From positions 1 through 49,179 of IMG/VR virus record IMGVR_UViG_3300042879_002693: DNA of 49,179 nucleotides; one strand, given 5' to 3'. The stretch's first letter is position 1; each line of letters starts with the position of its first letter. A model generated the notes under the pieces. The model did no database searches, was not told where the DNA came from, and saw only the letters and a program-made list of their open reading frames with translations. This document shows, in pieces, positions 1 through 9,982 of this stretch. The DNA is from a virus. The position numbers and the translations under genes were made by a program.

Positions 1-3000
1 TTTCTAGTATAAAATCTCAAGCTATACTAAAACCCATTGTCATCAATGGTACTATTGTTGATGTTAAAATTATTAATAAGGGTAGAGGATATAGGAAAGA
101 TTCTGATATTGTAATTTTAGGATCGGGTTCTTTTGCTGAAATAGATCCAATTGTAGATTCTGAGGGAAGATTATCATCTGTCAATATTTTAAATGGTGGT
201 ATTGGATATGGATCTTCTGATACTCAACTCATTCTTGCAAACAGGGGTATTAATGCAAAGTTTTTGGGTAATGTAACTGAGTGGAAAATAAATCAAGTTG
301 TAAAATTAAAAAATGAAATTCTTCCAGAAGATGATGGATTCATTTACCCAAACAAAAATGTAGATCTTGGATTGCAGTATATAAATTTTTATATACCCAA
401 AAAATTAAGATATTCTCTTTCTGATAATTTTACCGAAACTAATAAAGAAATTACCGGTAAATTATCACATTCCCCCATTTTGGGATATGCTTATGATGGT
501 AATCCAATATATGGTCCATATGGATTTGATTCAACTCTTGGTGGACCTGTAAGACAAATAAAATCAAGTTATGTATTAGATTTAGTCACAGATAGCCAAT
601 TAAGGCCACAATCCTTTGAACCAGGTTATTTTATAAATGATTACACTTACAACTCATCAAATGATTTAGATGAAAATAATGGAAGATTTTGCGTAACTCC
701 GCAATATCCTAATGGAACATATGCCTATTTTTATTCAGTAAGTATAGATGCAACTAATATTGCTACTCCCGTTTATCCTTATATAATTGGAACAAGATTT
801 TATGATCTCCCTATTGAAGATAATTTTATTCCAAAATTTAATCAAGATTTCGATCTTTTTGATACTACTTTGAGTAGAAATGTTGCACCTTATTATTTGG
901 AAAATACAAATTCTTTTTATGAACTTATTGATAAAGTTTCTGATGAATATAAACAAGAATTTAGAGTTTCTGAAATTGAATCTTCCAGTATTGAGGGAGT
1001 TTCTATATTTTCTCCAGGAAATGGTTATAAAGTAAATGATTTTATAATTTTAGATAATGATGATACTTCGGGCACTGGTGCCAATATTGTAGTTTCTGAG
1101 GTAAAGGGGAAGGATGTTTCCGAATTTTCTATTACTTCACAAAAAATTGAAAATATATCCTTTATAATAAGAGGAACAAAAGTCACTGGAATTTGCGATT
1201 CCCCACATGAGTTAGTAAATGATGAAATTGTTTTAATTTCTGGCATATCTACTATTACATCTTCATCATTAGAAGGACTTAAAAAAATACAAGTCACAGA
1301 TAAGACTGTAGAACTTTTGGGTAGTATTGATATATTAGCTAATACTGGAATATCTACATTTATATCAGTAAAAGATGTGAGTGGGTTTAGGGATAATGAT
1401 TTTATTGGAATAGGTACTGAAAAATTGTTAATAACAAAAGTATCGTCTCAAAAATCTGGATTTTATGTAAATAGAATCGAAAATACTGGTGTTCATACAG
1501 TAGGAATAGAAAGTGTTAAATTATTGCCAAAAATATTTGAATTTGAAATAGATGCTCCATTAAATGATTTTACTTTAGAAAATGTTGTAACATTTTTTGA
1601 TCCAAAAGAAACTGTTGGAACTGGTACAGCTGGAGTAATTAGAAGTATTGTTGGCTTAGGAACTTCATCTATAGAATCCAGATTTATTCCACCAAAAAGC
1701 ATTTATTTGCCTGGCCACAAATTTTTTACTGGTCAAGAACTGATTTATAATCCCGGTGTTGCCTCTACATCTTTGTATGTAAATAATGTTGGTTCTGGGT
1801 TATCTTTTAAATTAGAGCAAGATCAAAAAGTTTATGCCGTAAATCTTGGTAAAAATTATCTCGGATTATCAACACTAGGATTTACAACTTCTTCTGGAAT
1901 TGGAACGAATTTAAACTCCTTAGAATTTTGGGATTTAACAGAAGCTTTTGGTGTAATAGGGTACGCTCATTCGTTGAAAACTATAAATCCACAGATAACT
2001 GGAACATTAAAGCAATCATTAGGAATTGTTACAACTACACATAACCACGAATTACAATCTGGAGATAATATAGAATTTAATATAACCAGTACTTCCACCA
2101 ATGAGGTTAAAGTAAAATATGATATTATCAACAGAAAAGTACTAACGAATGAGATATTATTTTCTAATTCTAATGTTTTGGATGGAACGGATAGTACGAT
2201 TAATCTCAGTTCTTCAAATATCAAAATAAAAACAGGTGATAAAGTAGTTTATTTTGCTTCTACTCCGATAGGTGGTTTGGTGAATGGTGGAATCTATTAT
2301 GTTTTAAAAGAAAATGATGATAAAATAAAATTATGTGATTCGCAAACTGACGTTAAAAAATCAAATAATATTATATTTTCTTCAACTGGATCATCATCTC
2401 AACAATTATATTTTGTAAATCCTCCATTAGAATTTTTTAAAGGTGGTCAAATAAAATTTGATTTATCTGATTCAAGTCTTCTGGATATGGATTTATATTT
2501 TTATTCAGACTCTCAGTGTTCAAGAAGACTTGATATTATTGGATCCGTGGACGATACTTTTGCTATTTTTAGAAGCGGAACTCCGGGAAACAACCAATCT
2601 TATGTTTCTTTAGATACTTCCAATAAACATTTTCCCTCAGTTTTTTATTATAATTTAATTTCCAAGAGTTCTATTGAAGAGTCTAAGCAACAAATAAGTT
2701 TTGATACTAGTGTTTTAGGTAACAATAAAGTAAAAATTGTTACTCATTCATTGAATTCCAAATTTATCATAAATGTTGTAGATAATAAAAAAATATCATT
2801 TAATATTAATAAAGAGTTAAATTATTTTGAACTTTTAAGTTTAACTTCCAGTAGTTATACATATACTACAAACTCTTTATCAGCTTCTGGACCTATTCAT
2901 GATTTAAGAATAAATTTTGGTGGTAGAGGATATAAAAAACTACCTTACATTAGAAGTATTAATACTTCTAACGGTAGTGATGCTGTTATCCAATTAATAT

Positions 3001-6000
3001 CACCAAAAGTTGGAAGAGTTGCTTCCTATGAGAGAATTAAAGATGGCTTTGATTATCCTACAGATCCAACTTTATCACCAAGACTTAGTATTCCTACTGT
3101 ATGTGGAATAAAAGATATTAGAACTATTGAAAAAATTAATATTACATCTGGTGGAAGAGGATATAATAATCCTCCAGAATTACTAGTAAAAGATGATACT
3201 AATATAAAACTTTTAGGTTACTTAAATAATGGATCGGTTTCTAAAGTTGATATATTACAAAACTCAACATCTCTTTCAGAGCCTTTAGAGATTATTTCTA
3301 TCAGAAACTCAAACGGATATGAGATTGATAATATTACTTATCTTTCTTCTTTAGTAACATTAGAATTAAGTAATACACCGGGTTCAACTCCACTTATTTC
3401 TGTTGGATATGGATCTACAGAAATTTTATTTCCTTTTTCTATAGGAGATGAAATTTTTATTGAAAATTGCAGATTGACATCTGATACCCAACAAAATGCT
3501 AATTTCAATTCTTCCTCATATAATTATTCTTTTTTCCCAGTAGTTGGAGTAAATACATCAAATAATACTATAACATATGATATGACTGGAATATCCACTG
3601 GATCTTTCGGTACATATAGTGATGAACTTAATTTGGGCATGGTAATTAATAAAAAAGATATGCCCGTCTTAGTAATGATATTGAATGATGATACTAGTTA
3701 CAAGTCTACAGAAAGAGTTGTATCTAAGACTTTTAGTGCTAATGTGATGGAAAATGGGTGGGATAATAAATTAAACCAACTTAGATTAAATGATTGTTTC
3801 GGAGCATTAAATATTGGAGATAAACTTTATGGAGAAAATTCAAAACTTGAAGGAATAGTTGAATATTTTAATACATTTGATTTAAATTCTACTTTGGGTC
3901 CTTTCCGTGATAAAGTAGCCGCTATTGATAATGCTGTCGGCATATTAAATGATTATCAACAAAGGATCTCAGATAATTTTTATTATCAAAAATTTGCTTA
4001 TTCAATAAAAAGTGATATACCATATAGTAAATGGAGAGAATCTGTACGATCAACAGTACATCCTTCTGGATTTAAGGAATTTTCTGATCTTATAATTTAC
4101 ACTGAACCTACAGTTGTGGGATCTTCAAATTCCACTAATATGAGACCAAAAATTTTGCAAACAGATTCTTCTCTGAGTGTAAATATAGACAATGAAGTTT
4201 CTGTGTATGATAGATCAAATTTTGTTAGAGTTTATGAAGATACGACTTTAGAAGATGGTTCTGTGGAGTCTGTTTATTTTAATGATGGTATCAATTTAAG
4301 GCCATTTATTCTCAATAAAACAAATAAAGTTCTTAGGATAGATGATATATCCAATCAATTTGATGGATCTTCGTTACAAGAAATTGATGGCAGATATGCA
4401 GATGCTTCCGATTTATTACAATCAAATAGAGATTTTATCATGGAGGAAGTCGTTGGATTTATTACAGCCACTTATCCAGGAATAACAACTAATATTGATT
4501 GGGACAGGGACATTTGTAAGAGAGATGTAGGTTATATTGTTGATGCGGTTTCACATGATGTTAAGTATAAATCAAATAATAAATCAATTGAAGCCGGATT
4601 AGCCTATTGGAGTGGTGTGGGTACAAGTTATGTAAGTGGTGAAACTTTAGAAACAATATCTGGATTTAATTATATTGTTGAATTATCAAAATACATTATT
4701 AATAATGTCGGTGTAAAAACTTCATATCAACTTGGATCCACAATTGGAATATCTTCGGTTGTTTACAACAACGTTACCGGCATAGCTACAGTTGTTACTA
4801 GTACTACTCATGGACTTTCAACCACAACAAAAGATTATGTACTTTTAAAAAATTTAGTATTTTCTTGTGATTCTGGCGGAGGAATAAATACTGCAATTTT
4901 TCCAAATTTAGGTAATGGTCCAGATGGTAATGGGCCACTTTCACCAAAAGGATTTGTCTATGAAGTTGAAATTATTGATGCAACTAGATTTAGGATAAAT
5001 CCAGGGCCTTCAACTATAACACATAATTATGTAAATGGAGGTACTATTCAAAAAGCCTTTATTTCTACTACACAATATACTGATCCTAGAATTTTATTTG
5101 ATGAAACTTGTAGTCCTACTTACAGTGAAAACTGTTGTGCAGATGTTTGGACCTCTATAGGAAATTATGTTGGAATAATAACTTCTATAATAGGAATTGG
5201 GACAACATCGGCACCAAGTTCTATTGTATATCCTTCTTTGACCAGAGGTGGCCAAATAGTTGGATTAACTACATTTAAATTAAAAAATAAGGGAACTTCA
5301 CTTTTCAGTCATAGTATAAATTCTTCAAATTCTGAACAAAATTATATAACTTTATCAGAAGATTTATTTATAATTCCCAATCATAATTTCCAAACTGGAC
5401 ATGAATTAATATATGAAACCACTGGAACTCCCATTGGAATTGCTACAACATCTTACGTTGTTGGTATTACTTCTGTATTAATGAAGATTGATAATACAAG
5501 TTTAAATGGTACTGCTATATTGGAACAGGGGTATCCAGTTGCAATACAAACATCAATAACCGGAGTATCTACAGTCCTTGTTCCCGCTGGACCAAGCTTT
5601 AGAGAATATTTACAAGTTATTGGATTAGCTACTAATGGAATAGGGACAGATGCTAAATTTAATGCCTTTATTTCATATAGTATTTCCACTGGTCAACCAA
5701 TTTCAACTTCATTAGTTTTGGTCTCTGGTGGTAGTGGATATTCTGTTGGTGATACAGTTTCAATAGCTGGTACATATTTGGGTGGAACTTCCCCCACTAA
5801 TGATTTAACTTTTGTAGTATCTAATGTAGGTCCAACTGGTATTCAAACTAGAGCCAATGAGGTATATACGAATGTACCTTCCAACGATTTTACTGGGTCT
5901 TTGTTTAATGTAACTAGAAATTCTTCCGGATATGTTTCAAACGTTGATGTAGTTTATAGTTCTTCGGGATATGCTTACACGTCCACAATATCTATTGCGG

Positions 6001-9000
6001 GTACATATCTTGGTGGATCTACCAATGATTACATTTCTTTTGTTCCGTCAGAACTTGGAACAAATGTACTTCCAAAATCTTTATTTGTTTATAAATTAAA
6101 TGATAATTCATTTAGGGTTTTTGGTTTATCCACTTCTACTAGAAGTTTAAATATAACCGGACTTGGTAGTGGACAACATGTATTAAGTTACAAAGATGCA
6201 AATTCTAGTTCAATAATATCAATAGATGGAGTAGTTCAAAGTCCTTTAACTAGAAAATCTTTAATTGTAAGTTTGGGATCATCTGTTTCAACAGCAACTA
6301 CAAATATTATTCATGTAACAACTGGTATTTCATCATTAAAAAACGGAGATATTTTAAATTTAAGTGAAGAATACCTGTTAGTGAAATCAGTGGGCATAAC
6401 TTCTTCAAATTTTGTAAATGTTGAAAGAGCATTTTTGGGAAGTACTTCTGGAGTTCACACGGTAGGAGTTTCCGCAACTGTCTTAACTGGTAACTTTAAT
6501 ATAATTAAAGATGTAATTTATTTCACCACTGCACCATACGGAAACATAGGTCAAATTGGCCTTCAAACTGGTTCCATTTTTTCTGGTAGAGCTTTTTCAA
6601 GAGCATTCGATGCTTCTCAACAAAAAAATAAAAATATTATACTCGATGACATATCATTATCATTTACGGGTATTGCAGCAACAGAGTTTACATTAAAAAA
6701 TAATAATCAAAATACAGAAGTTTTATTTAATGATGTAAATAATGCAACAAATATTAGTAACAATCCATTTGTTTTTGTAAATAATGTTTTCCAAGTTCCA
6801 CAATCAGACTACACGATTGATGGAACTCCAAATAATGTAATAAGATTTTTATCTGGAACTCCTGCAGCAGGCAAAATATCAAAAGTTGCAATTACTACTG
6901 GATTTGGATATCAACCAAGAATAGGTGCATCAGCTACAGTCAGTGTTTCGCCTTCCGGTACTATTTCCACAATATCACTCCTTGGTAGTGGTAGTGGATA
7001 TAGAAATCCCCCAGTAATTAGTATTGCCTCTACAATTGGAACTGGGGCTAGTTTTACTGCTATAGTTGGAGCCGGTGGTAGTATTACTGGATTTACTATT
7101 GTCAATTCTGGTTTTGGATATACTTCATCATCTTTACCAGTTATAAACATTGGAATACCAACTGGTTATAGTAATTTACCTGTCTCATATATCGGTGGAA
7201 GTTCTGGAGTCGGACAAGGAGCAAAAGTTACCGTAGAAGTTGGAATGGGATCTAGTATAATATCATTTAAATTTGATGAAGTTGGTAAGGGATATAAAGT
7301 TGGGGATATTCTTTCAGTTTCTGGAATAACTACCAATCCTAGTGTTGGAGTTGGATTTAGTGAATTTAGAATTACTGTGGAAGAAGTTGAAACTGACAAA
7401 TTTAGTTCTTTTTATCCTGGACAATTTATATTATTTGAAGATATTTCTTCTAATTTTAATGGATTTAGAAAAAAATTCAGTCTTTTAGTTAATGTTGGTG
7501 GAGTTAAACAAACTCTAAGTTTAAAGACTCTTACTGGATCGGATTTGGATATTACAAATAACATTTTTATTTTTGTAAATGACATATTACAAAGTCCTCT
7601 AGATTCATATACATTCCAAGGTAGTAGGGTATCATTTAAAGAAGCTCCAAAAGCCGGATCAAAATGTACTATTTTGTATTACAGAGGATCATCAATTGAT
7701 GTCGAAGAAATAGATCCACCCAAAACAATTAAAATAGGAGATGAAATTGTTATTGAAGAAAGTACTGAAGATTTATTTGACATAACACAATTCGAAAGAG
7801 TGGTGAAAAAAATAACATCCTCTGATCAATTGGATACGTTTACATACAATAGCATTGGAATCAATACAGATTCTACAAAAAATAGACCGTTACTTTGGAA
7901 AAAACAAAAAAGAGATAGAATAATAAATGGAACTTTATACTCTAAGGCTAGACCCAATTTACAAAGTTTAATAAAGCCAAATGCTTCATTAATAAAAGAT
8001 TTAAGTTCAGATGACACATCAATTTATGTTGACACAGCATTTCCATTTTTTAGTGGTACTGATACTTTGACGGAAGATTTGAGAGATGTTGTTATTTTTG
8101 ATAATAAAGATATTGAATCTGCTAGGGCAACTTCTATAGTATCTACTTCATCCACTGTTTCATCTATTAATATTGAATATCCTGGAATTGGGTATGGCAT
8201 TTCTCTATCTCCTGTCGTTAATATATCACTTTCTGCAATAAAATTAAAAGATCCCATTTATGAATGGCAAGGTTCTAATATAATTGGAGTTACAACTTTC
8301 TCCAAGTTTAACTCTGTAATTTCAGGTAAAAGAATATTGGCTGTAGGCAACAGTTCTCTATATGCAGATAGTGTAGATGGTATAGAATGGCAGGTTGGAA
8401 ATGTGGGACTTGGATCTACAACTAATTTTAAATCTGTTCACTCTATAGGTGTAGGAAATTCCGATATTATTATTTCAGTGGGATCTTTAGGTAAAATTGC
8501 AAAATCAGTTGGATATTCAAATACTATTTCAAATTGGACTGAAATAGACAAATATGTTGATGTTTCAATTCCTGGATTTGGAGTTGCAGGACAACAATTA
8601 AGTGGATATTCCGGAACTCTCAATGATATTACTTATAGTTCAAGATCAAATACTTGGGTTACTGTAGGAGCTGCTGGATCAATTTTTGTTGGTTCTGGAA
8701 TACATACTGATAGATTTATTAATAGATTTTCTAGAACTCTTAGGGATCTTAACAGTGTTGCTTTTGGAACAGATTATTTTGTTGCAATTGGAAATGACGG
8801 TACAATTGTTTCCTCCAACACTGGATTAATTTGGGAATTGAACCAAAGTCCAGTTGTTACTAATTTGAATAAAGTAATATATGCAAATAATAGATTTATT
8901 ATAGTTGGAAATAATGGAGTTGTTTTGAGATCTGTTACTAGAGATTCTTATGAAGTATTATTAACTAATTTAATTGATGATTTAGTTAATGTGAAATATT

Positions 9001-9959
9001 ATTATGGTTTTTATGTTGTTGTTACTTCATCTGGAAACATATTCTATTCTTTTGATCTGTTAAATTGGGTTCCTAGATCTACATTACAAGGTAATCAAAT
9101 TACAGATTTGATTTTTGATAATTCTTTGAGTATCAATGGTAGATATATTGCTGTAGGAGCATCAGGTACAACAATATATGCAGACCCAGTAATACACAGA
9201 GCAACGGCCATATCTGGGGTAAATTCATTAACCGGAATAGTAACTTCAATAACAATTATTGATGGGGGATTTGGATATTCTCAGTCTGAACCTCCTGCTG
9301 TAATGATAGAACCAGACAAATTTTTATCTGAAAGTATAAAATCTATTAAGGTTAAAGGAGATCATGGAGTTATTATTGGAATAAACACATTTATTTCAGG
9401 AACTCCTGGAATAGGAACAACATCACCAAAAATAGAATTTGTTTTGAAATCTGAAAGTTATGATAATAGTACTTTGGGAATAGGATATTCTGCATTAAGT
9501 TCTTTTGGAATTAATAATAGTCAACTAGAAAAAGGAGATTATTTTGTAATTACTGATAGTAATGTTCTAACTGGATCTGATTTAATTGGAATAACTACAT
9601 TTTTGGGAGGTATGAGCAATTTTCCCAATTCAATTGTTGGAATTGCAAAAAGTTTTATTGATGGAGTTTACTGCGTTGAGAATGTGACTACCCCAAATTC
9701 CGGAATAGTGACAGTTACCTGCCATTTTGCTCCAATGGTAGATAATTATATTAAAGTTTACAAGAGGGGAGAAACTAATTCTGGAATCGGTACTAATGAT
9801 TTTTATGGTAGATATAGTTGGGGTAAAATTTATGATTTCCAAAATAGAACTCTGTCTGCTATAGGCCCTCTTAATTTCTATGCACAAACTCAAAATGGAA
9901 CAACAGGATTATCAACTTCACCTAAAGTTATTAGAACAAGAGGACTATTAAGTAACTAA
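1..9959 (+). CDS. Giant virion structural protein with YHYH domain and beta-propeller (5' partial; gp7 position)
   Basis: The frame is open from base 3 without a stop, so the true start lies before the window; the ATG at 264 is internal. At least 3318 residues are visible. A YHYH-type domain lies at about nt 465-812, with LGYAYDGNPIYGPYGF, NGRFCVTPQYPNGTYAYF and a following PVYPYIIG segment. Beta-rich repeats of the form GGxGYxxPPxV follow throughout, including near the window start and at nt 2925, 3155, 6985 and 9265. A C-x-RD/VDA two-cysteine module is at about 4495-5240. Five or six propeller-like blades (LNSVAFGTDYFVAIGNDGTI type) lie at about 8328-9190. The gene is immediately upstream of gp8, where T4 has baseplate wedge gp7 (about 1030 aa). 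A role as a baseplate-peripheral structural protein is inferred from position and composition; I see no direct gp7 similarity. A late promoter overlaps its stop. Confidence 0.85.
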   Translation, partial: SSIKSQAILKPIVINGTIVDVKIINKGRGYRKDSDIVILGSGSFAEIDPIVDSEGRLSSVNILNGGIGYGSSDTQLILANRGINAKFLGNVTEWKINQVVKLKNEILPEDDGFIYPNKNVDLGLQYINFYIPKKLRYSLSDNFTETNKEITGKLSHSPILGYAYDGNPIYGPYGFDSTLGGPVRQIKSSYVLDLVTDSQLRPQSFEPGYFINDYTYNSSNDLDENNGRFCVTPQYPNGTYAYFYSVSIDATNIATPVYPYIIGTRFYDLPIEDNFIPKFNQDFDLFDTTLSRNVAPYYLENTNSFYELIDKVSDEYKQEFRVSEIESSSIEGVSIFSPGNGYKVNDFIILDNDDTSGTGANIVVSEVKGKDVSEFSITSQKIENISFIIRGTKVTGICDSPHELVNDEIVLISGISTITSSSLEGLKKIQVTDKTVELLGSIDILANTGISTFISVKDVSGFRDNDFIGIGTEKLLITKVSSQKSGFYVNRIENTGVHTVGIESVKLLPKIFEFEIDAPLNDFTLENVVTFFDPKETVGTGTAGVIRSIVGLGTSSIESRFIPPKSIYLPGHKFFTGQELIYNPGVASTSLYVNNVGSGLSFKLEQDQKVYAVNLGKNYLGLSTLGFTTSSGIGTNLNSLEFWDLTEAFGVIGYAHSLKTINPQITGTLKQSLGIVTTTHNHELQSGDNIEFNITSTSTNEVKVKYDIINRKVLTNEILFSNSNVLDGTDSTINLSSSNIKIKTGDKVVYFASTPIGGLVNGGIYYVLKENDDKIKLCDSQTDVKKSNNIIFSSTGSSSQQLYFVNPPLEFFKGGQIKFDLSDSSLLDMDLYFYSDSQCSRRLDIIGSVDDTFAIFRSGTPGNNQSYVSLDTSNKHFPSVFYYNLISKSSIEESKQQISFDTSVLGNNKVKIVTHSLNSKFIINVVDNKKISFNINKELNYFELLSLTSSSYTYTTNSLSASGPIHDLRINFGGRGYKKLPYIRSINTSNGSDAVIQLISPKVGRVASYERIKDGFDYPTDPTLSPRLSIPTVCGIKDIRTIEKINITSGGRGYNNPPELLVKDDTNIKLLGYLNNGSVSKVDILQNSTSLSEPLEIISIRNSNGYEIDNITYLSSLVTLELSNTPGSTPLISVGYGSTEILFPFSIGDEIFIENCRLTSDTQQNANFNSSSYNYSFFPVVGVNTSNNTITYDMTGISTGSFGTYSDELNLGMVINKKDMPVLVMILNDDTSYKSTERVVSKTFSANVMENGWDNKLNQLRLNDCFGALNIGDKLYGENSKLEGIVEYFNTFDLNSTLGPFRDKVAAIDNAVGILNDYQQRISDNFYYQKFAYSIKSDIPYSKWRESVRSTVHPSGFKEFSDLIIYTEPTVVGSSNSTNMRPKILQTDSSLSVNIDNEVSVYDRSNFVRVYEDTTLEDGSVESVYFNDGINLRPFILNKTNKVLRIDDISNQFDGSSLQEIDGRYADASDLLQSNRDFIMEEVVGFITATYPGITTNIDWDRDICKRDVGYIVDAVSHDVKYKSNNKSIEAGLAYWSGVGTSYVSGETLETISGFNYIVELSKYIINNVGVKTSYQLGSTIGISSVVYNNVTGIATVVTSTTHGLSTTTKDYVLLKNLVFSCDSGGGINTAIFPNLGNGPDGNGPLSPKGFVYEVEIIDATRFRINPGPSTITHNYVNGGTIQKAFISTTQYTDPRILFDETCSPTYSENCCADVWTSIGNYVGIITSIIGIGTTSAPSSIVYPSLTRGGQIVGLTTFKLKNKGTSLFSHSINSSNSEQNYITLSEDLFIIPNHNFQTGHELIYETTGTPIGIATTSYVVGITSVLMKIDNTSLNGTAILEQGYPVAIQTSITGVSTVLVPAGPSFREYLQVIGLATNGIGTDAKFNAFISYSISTGQPISTSLVLVSGGSGYSVGDTVSIAGTYLGGTSPTNDLTFVVSNVGPTGIQTRANEVYTNVPSNDFTGSLFNVTRNSSGYVSNVDVVYSSSGYAYTSTISIAGTYLGGSTNDYISFVPSELGTNVLPKSLFVYKLNDNSFRVFGLSTSTRSLNITGLGSGQHVLSYKDANSSSIISIDGVVQSPLTRKSLIVSLGSSVSTATTNIIHVTTGISSLKNGDILNLSEEYLLVKSVGITSSNFVNVERAFLGSTSGVHTVGVSATVLTGNFNIIKDVIYFTTAPYGNIGQIGLQTGSIFSGRAFSRAFDASQQKNKNIILDDISLSFTGIAATEFTLKNNNQNTEVLFNDVNNATNISNNPFVFVNNVFQVPQSDYTIDGTPNNVIRFLSGTPAAGKISKVAITTGFGYQPRIGASATVSVSPSGTISTISLLGSGSGYRNPPVISIASTIGTGASFTAIVGAGGSITGFTIVNSGFGYTSSSLPVINIGIPTGYSNLPVSYIGGSSGVGQGAKVTVEVGMGSSIISFKFDEVGKGYKVGDILSVSGITTNPSVGVGFSEFRITVEEVETDKFSSFYPGQFILFEDISSNFNGFRKKFSLLVNVGGVKQTLSLKTLTGSDLDITNNIFIFVNDILQSPLDSYTFQGSRVSFKEAPKAGSKCTILYYRGSSIDVEEIDPPKTIKIGDEIVIEESTEDLFDITQFERVVKKITSSDQLDTFTYNSIGINTDSTKNRPLLWKKQKRDRIINGTLYSKARPNLQSLIKPNASLIKDLSSDDTSIYVDTAFPFFSGTDTLTEDLRDVVIFDNKDIESARATSIVSTSSTVSSINIEYPGIGYGISLSPVVNISLSAIKLKDPIYEWQGSNIIGVTTFSKFNSVISGKRILAVGNSSLYADSVDGIEWQVGNVGLGSTTNFKSVHSIGVGNSDIIISVGSLGKIAKSVGYSNTISNWTEIDKYVDVSIPGFGVAGQQLSGYSGTLNDITYSSRSNTWVTVGAAGSIFVGSGIHTDRFINRFSRTLRDLNSVAFGTDYFVAIGNDGTIVSSNTGLIWELNQSPVVTNLNKVIYANNRFIIVGNNGVVLRSVTRDSYEVLLTNLIDDLVNVKYYYGFYVVVTSSGNIFYSFDLLNWVPRSTLQGNQITDLIFDNSLSINGRYIAVGASGTTIYADPVIHRATAISGVNSLTGIVTSITIIDGGFGYSQSEPPAVMIEPDKFLSESIKSIKVKGDHGVIIGINTFISGTPGIGTTSPKIEFVLKSESYDNSTLGIGYSALSSFGINNSQLEKGDYFVITDSNVLTGSDLIGITTFLGGMSNFPNSIVGIAKSFIDGVYCVENVTTPNSGIVTVTCHFAPMVDNYIKVYKRGETNSGIGTNDFYGRYSWGKIYDFQNRTLSAIGPLNFYAQTQNGTTGLSTSPKVIRTRGLLSN

Positions 9960-9966
9960 ATAAATA
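9959..9966 (+). promoter_or_regulatory. Late promoter-like motif AATAAATA upstream of gp8
   Basis: One mismatch to the T4 late promoter TATAAATA. It starts on the last base of the preceding stop codon and ends 16 bases before the gp8 ATG. The expected start of transcription leaves a very short AT-rich leader with no clear Shine-Dalgarno sequence. Confidence 0.5.
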
Positions 9967-9982
9967 AAAGTCTATTTATAAA

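Noticed and set aside
264-266. ATG at 264 as the start of the first giant gene
   Set aside because: The frame is open back to base 3 and the upstream residues have the same GGxGY-repeat composition, so 264 is an internal methionine.
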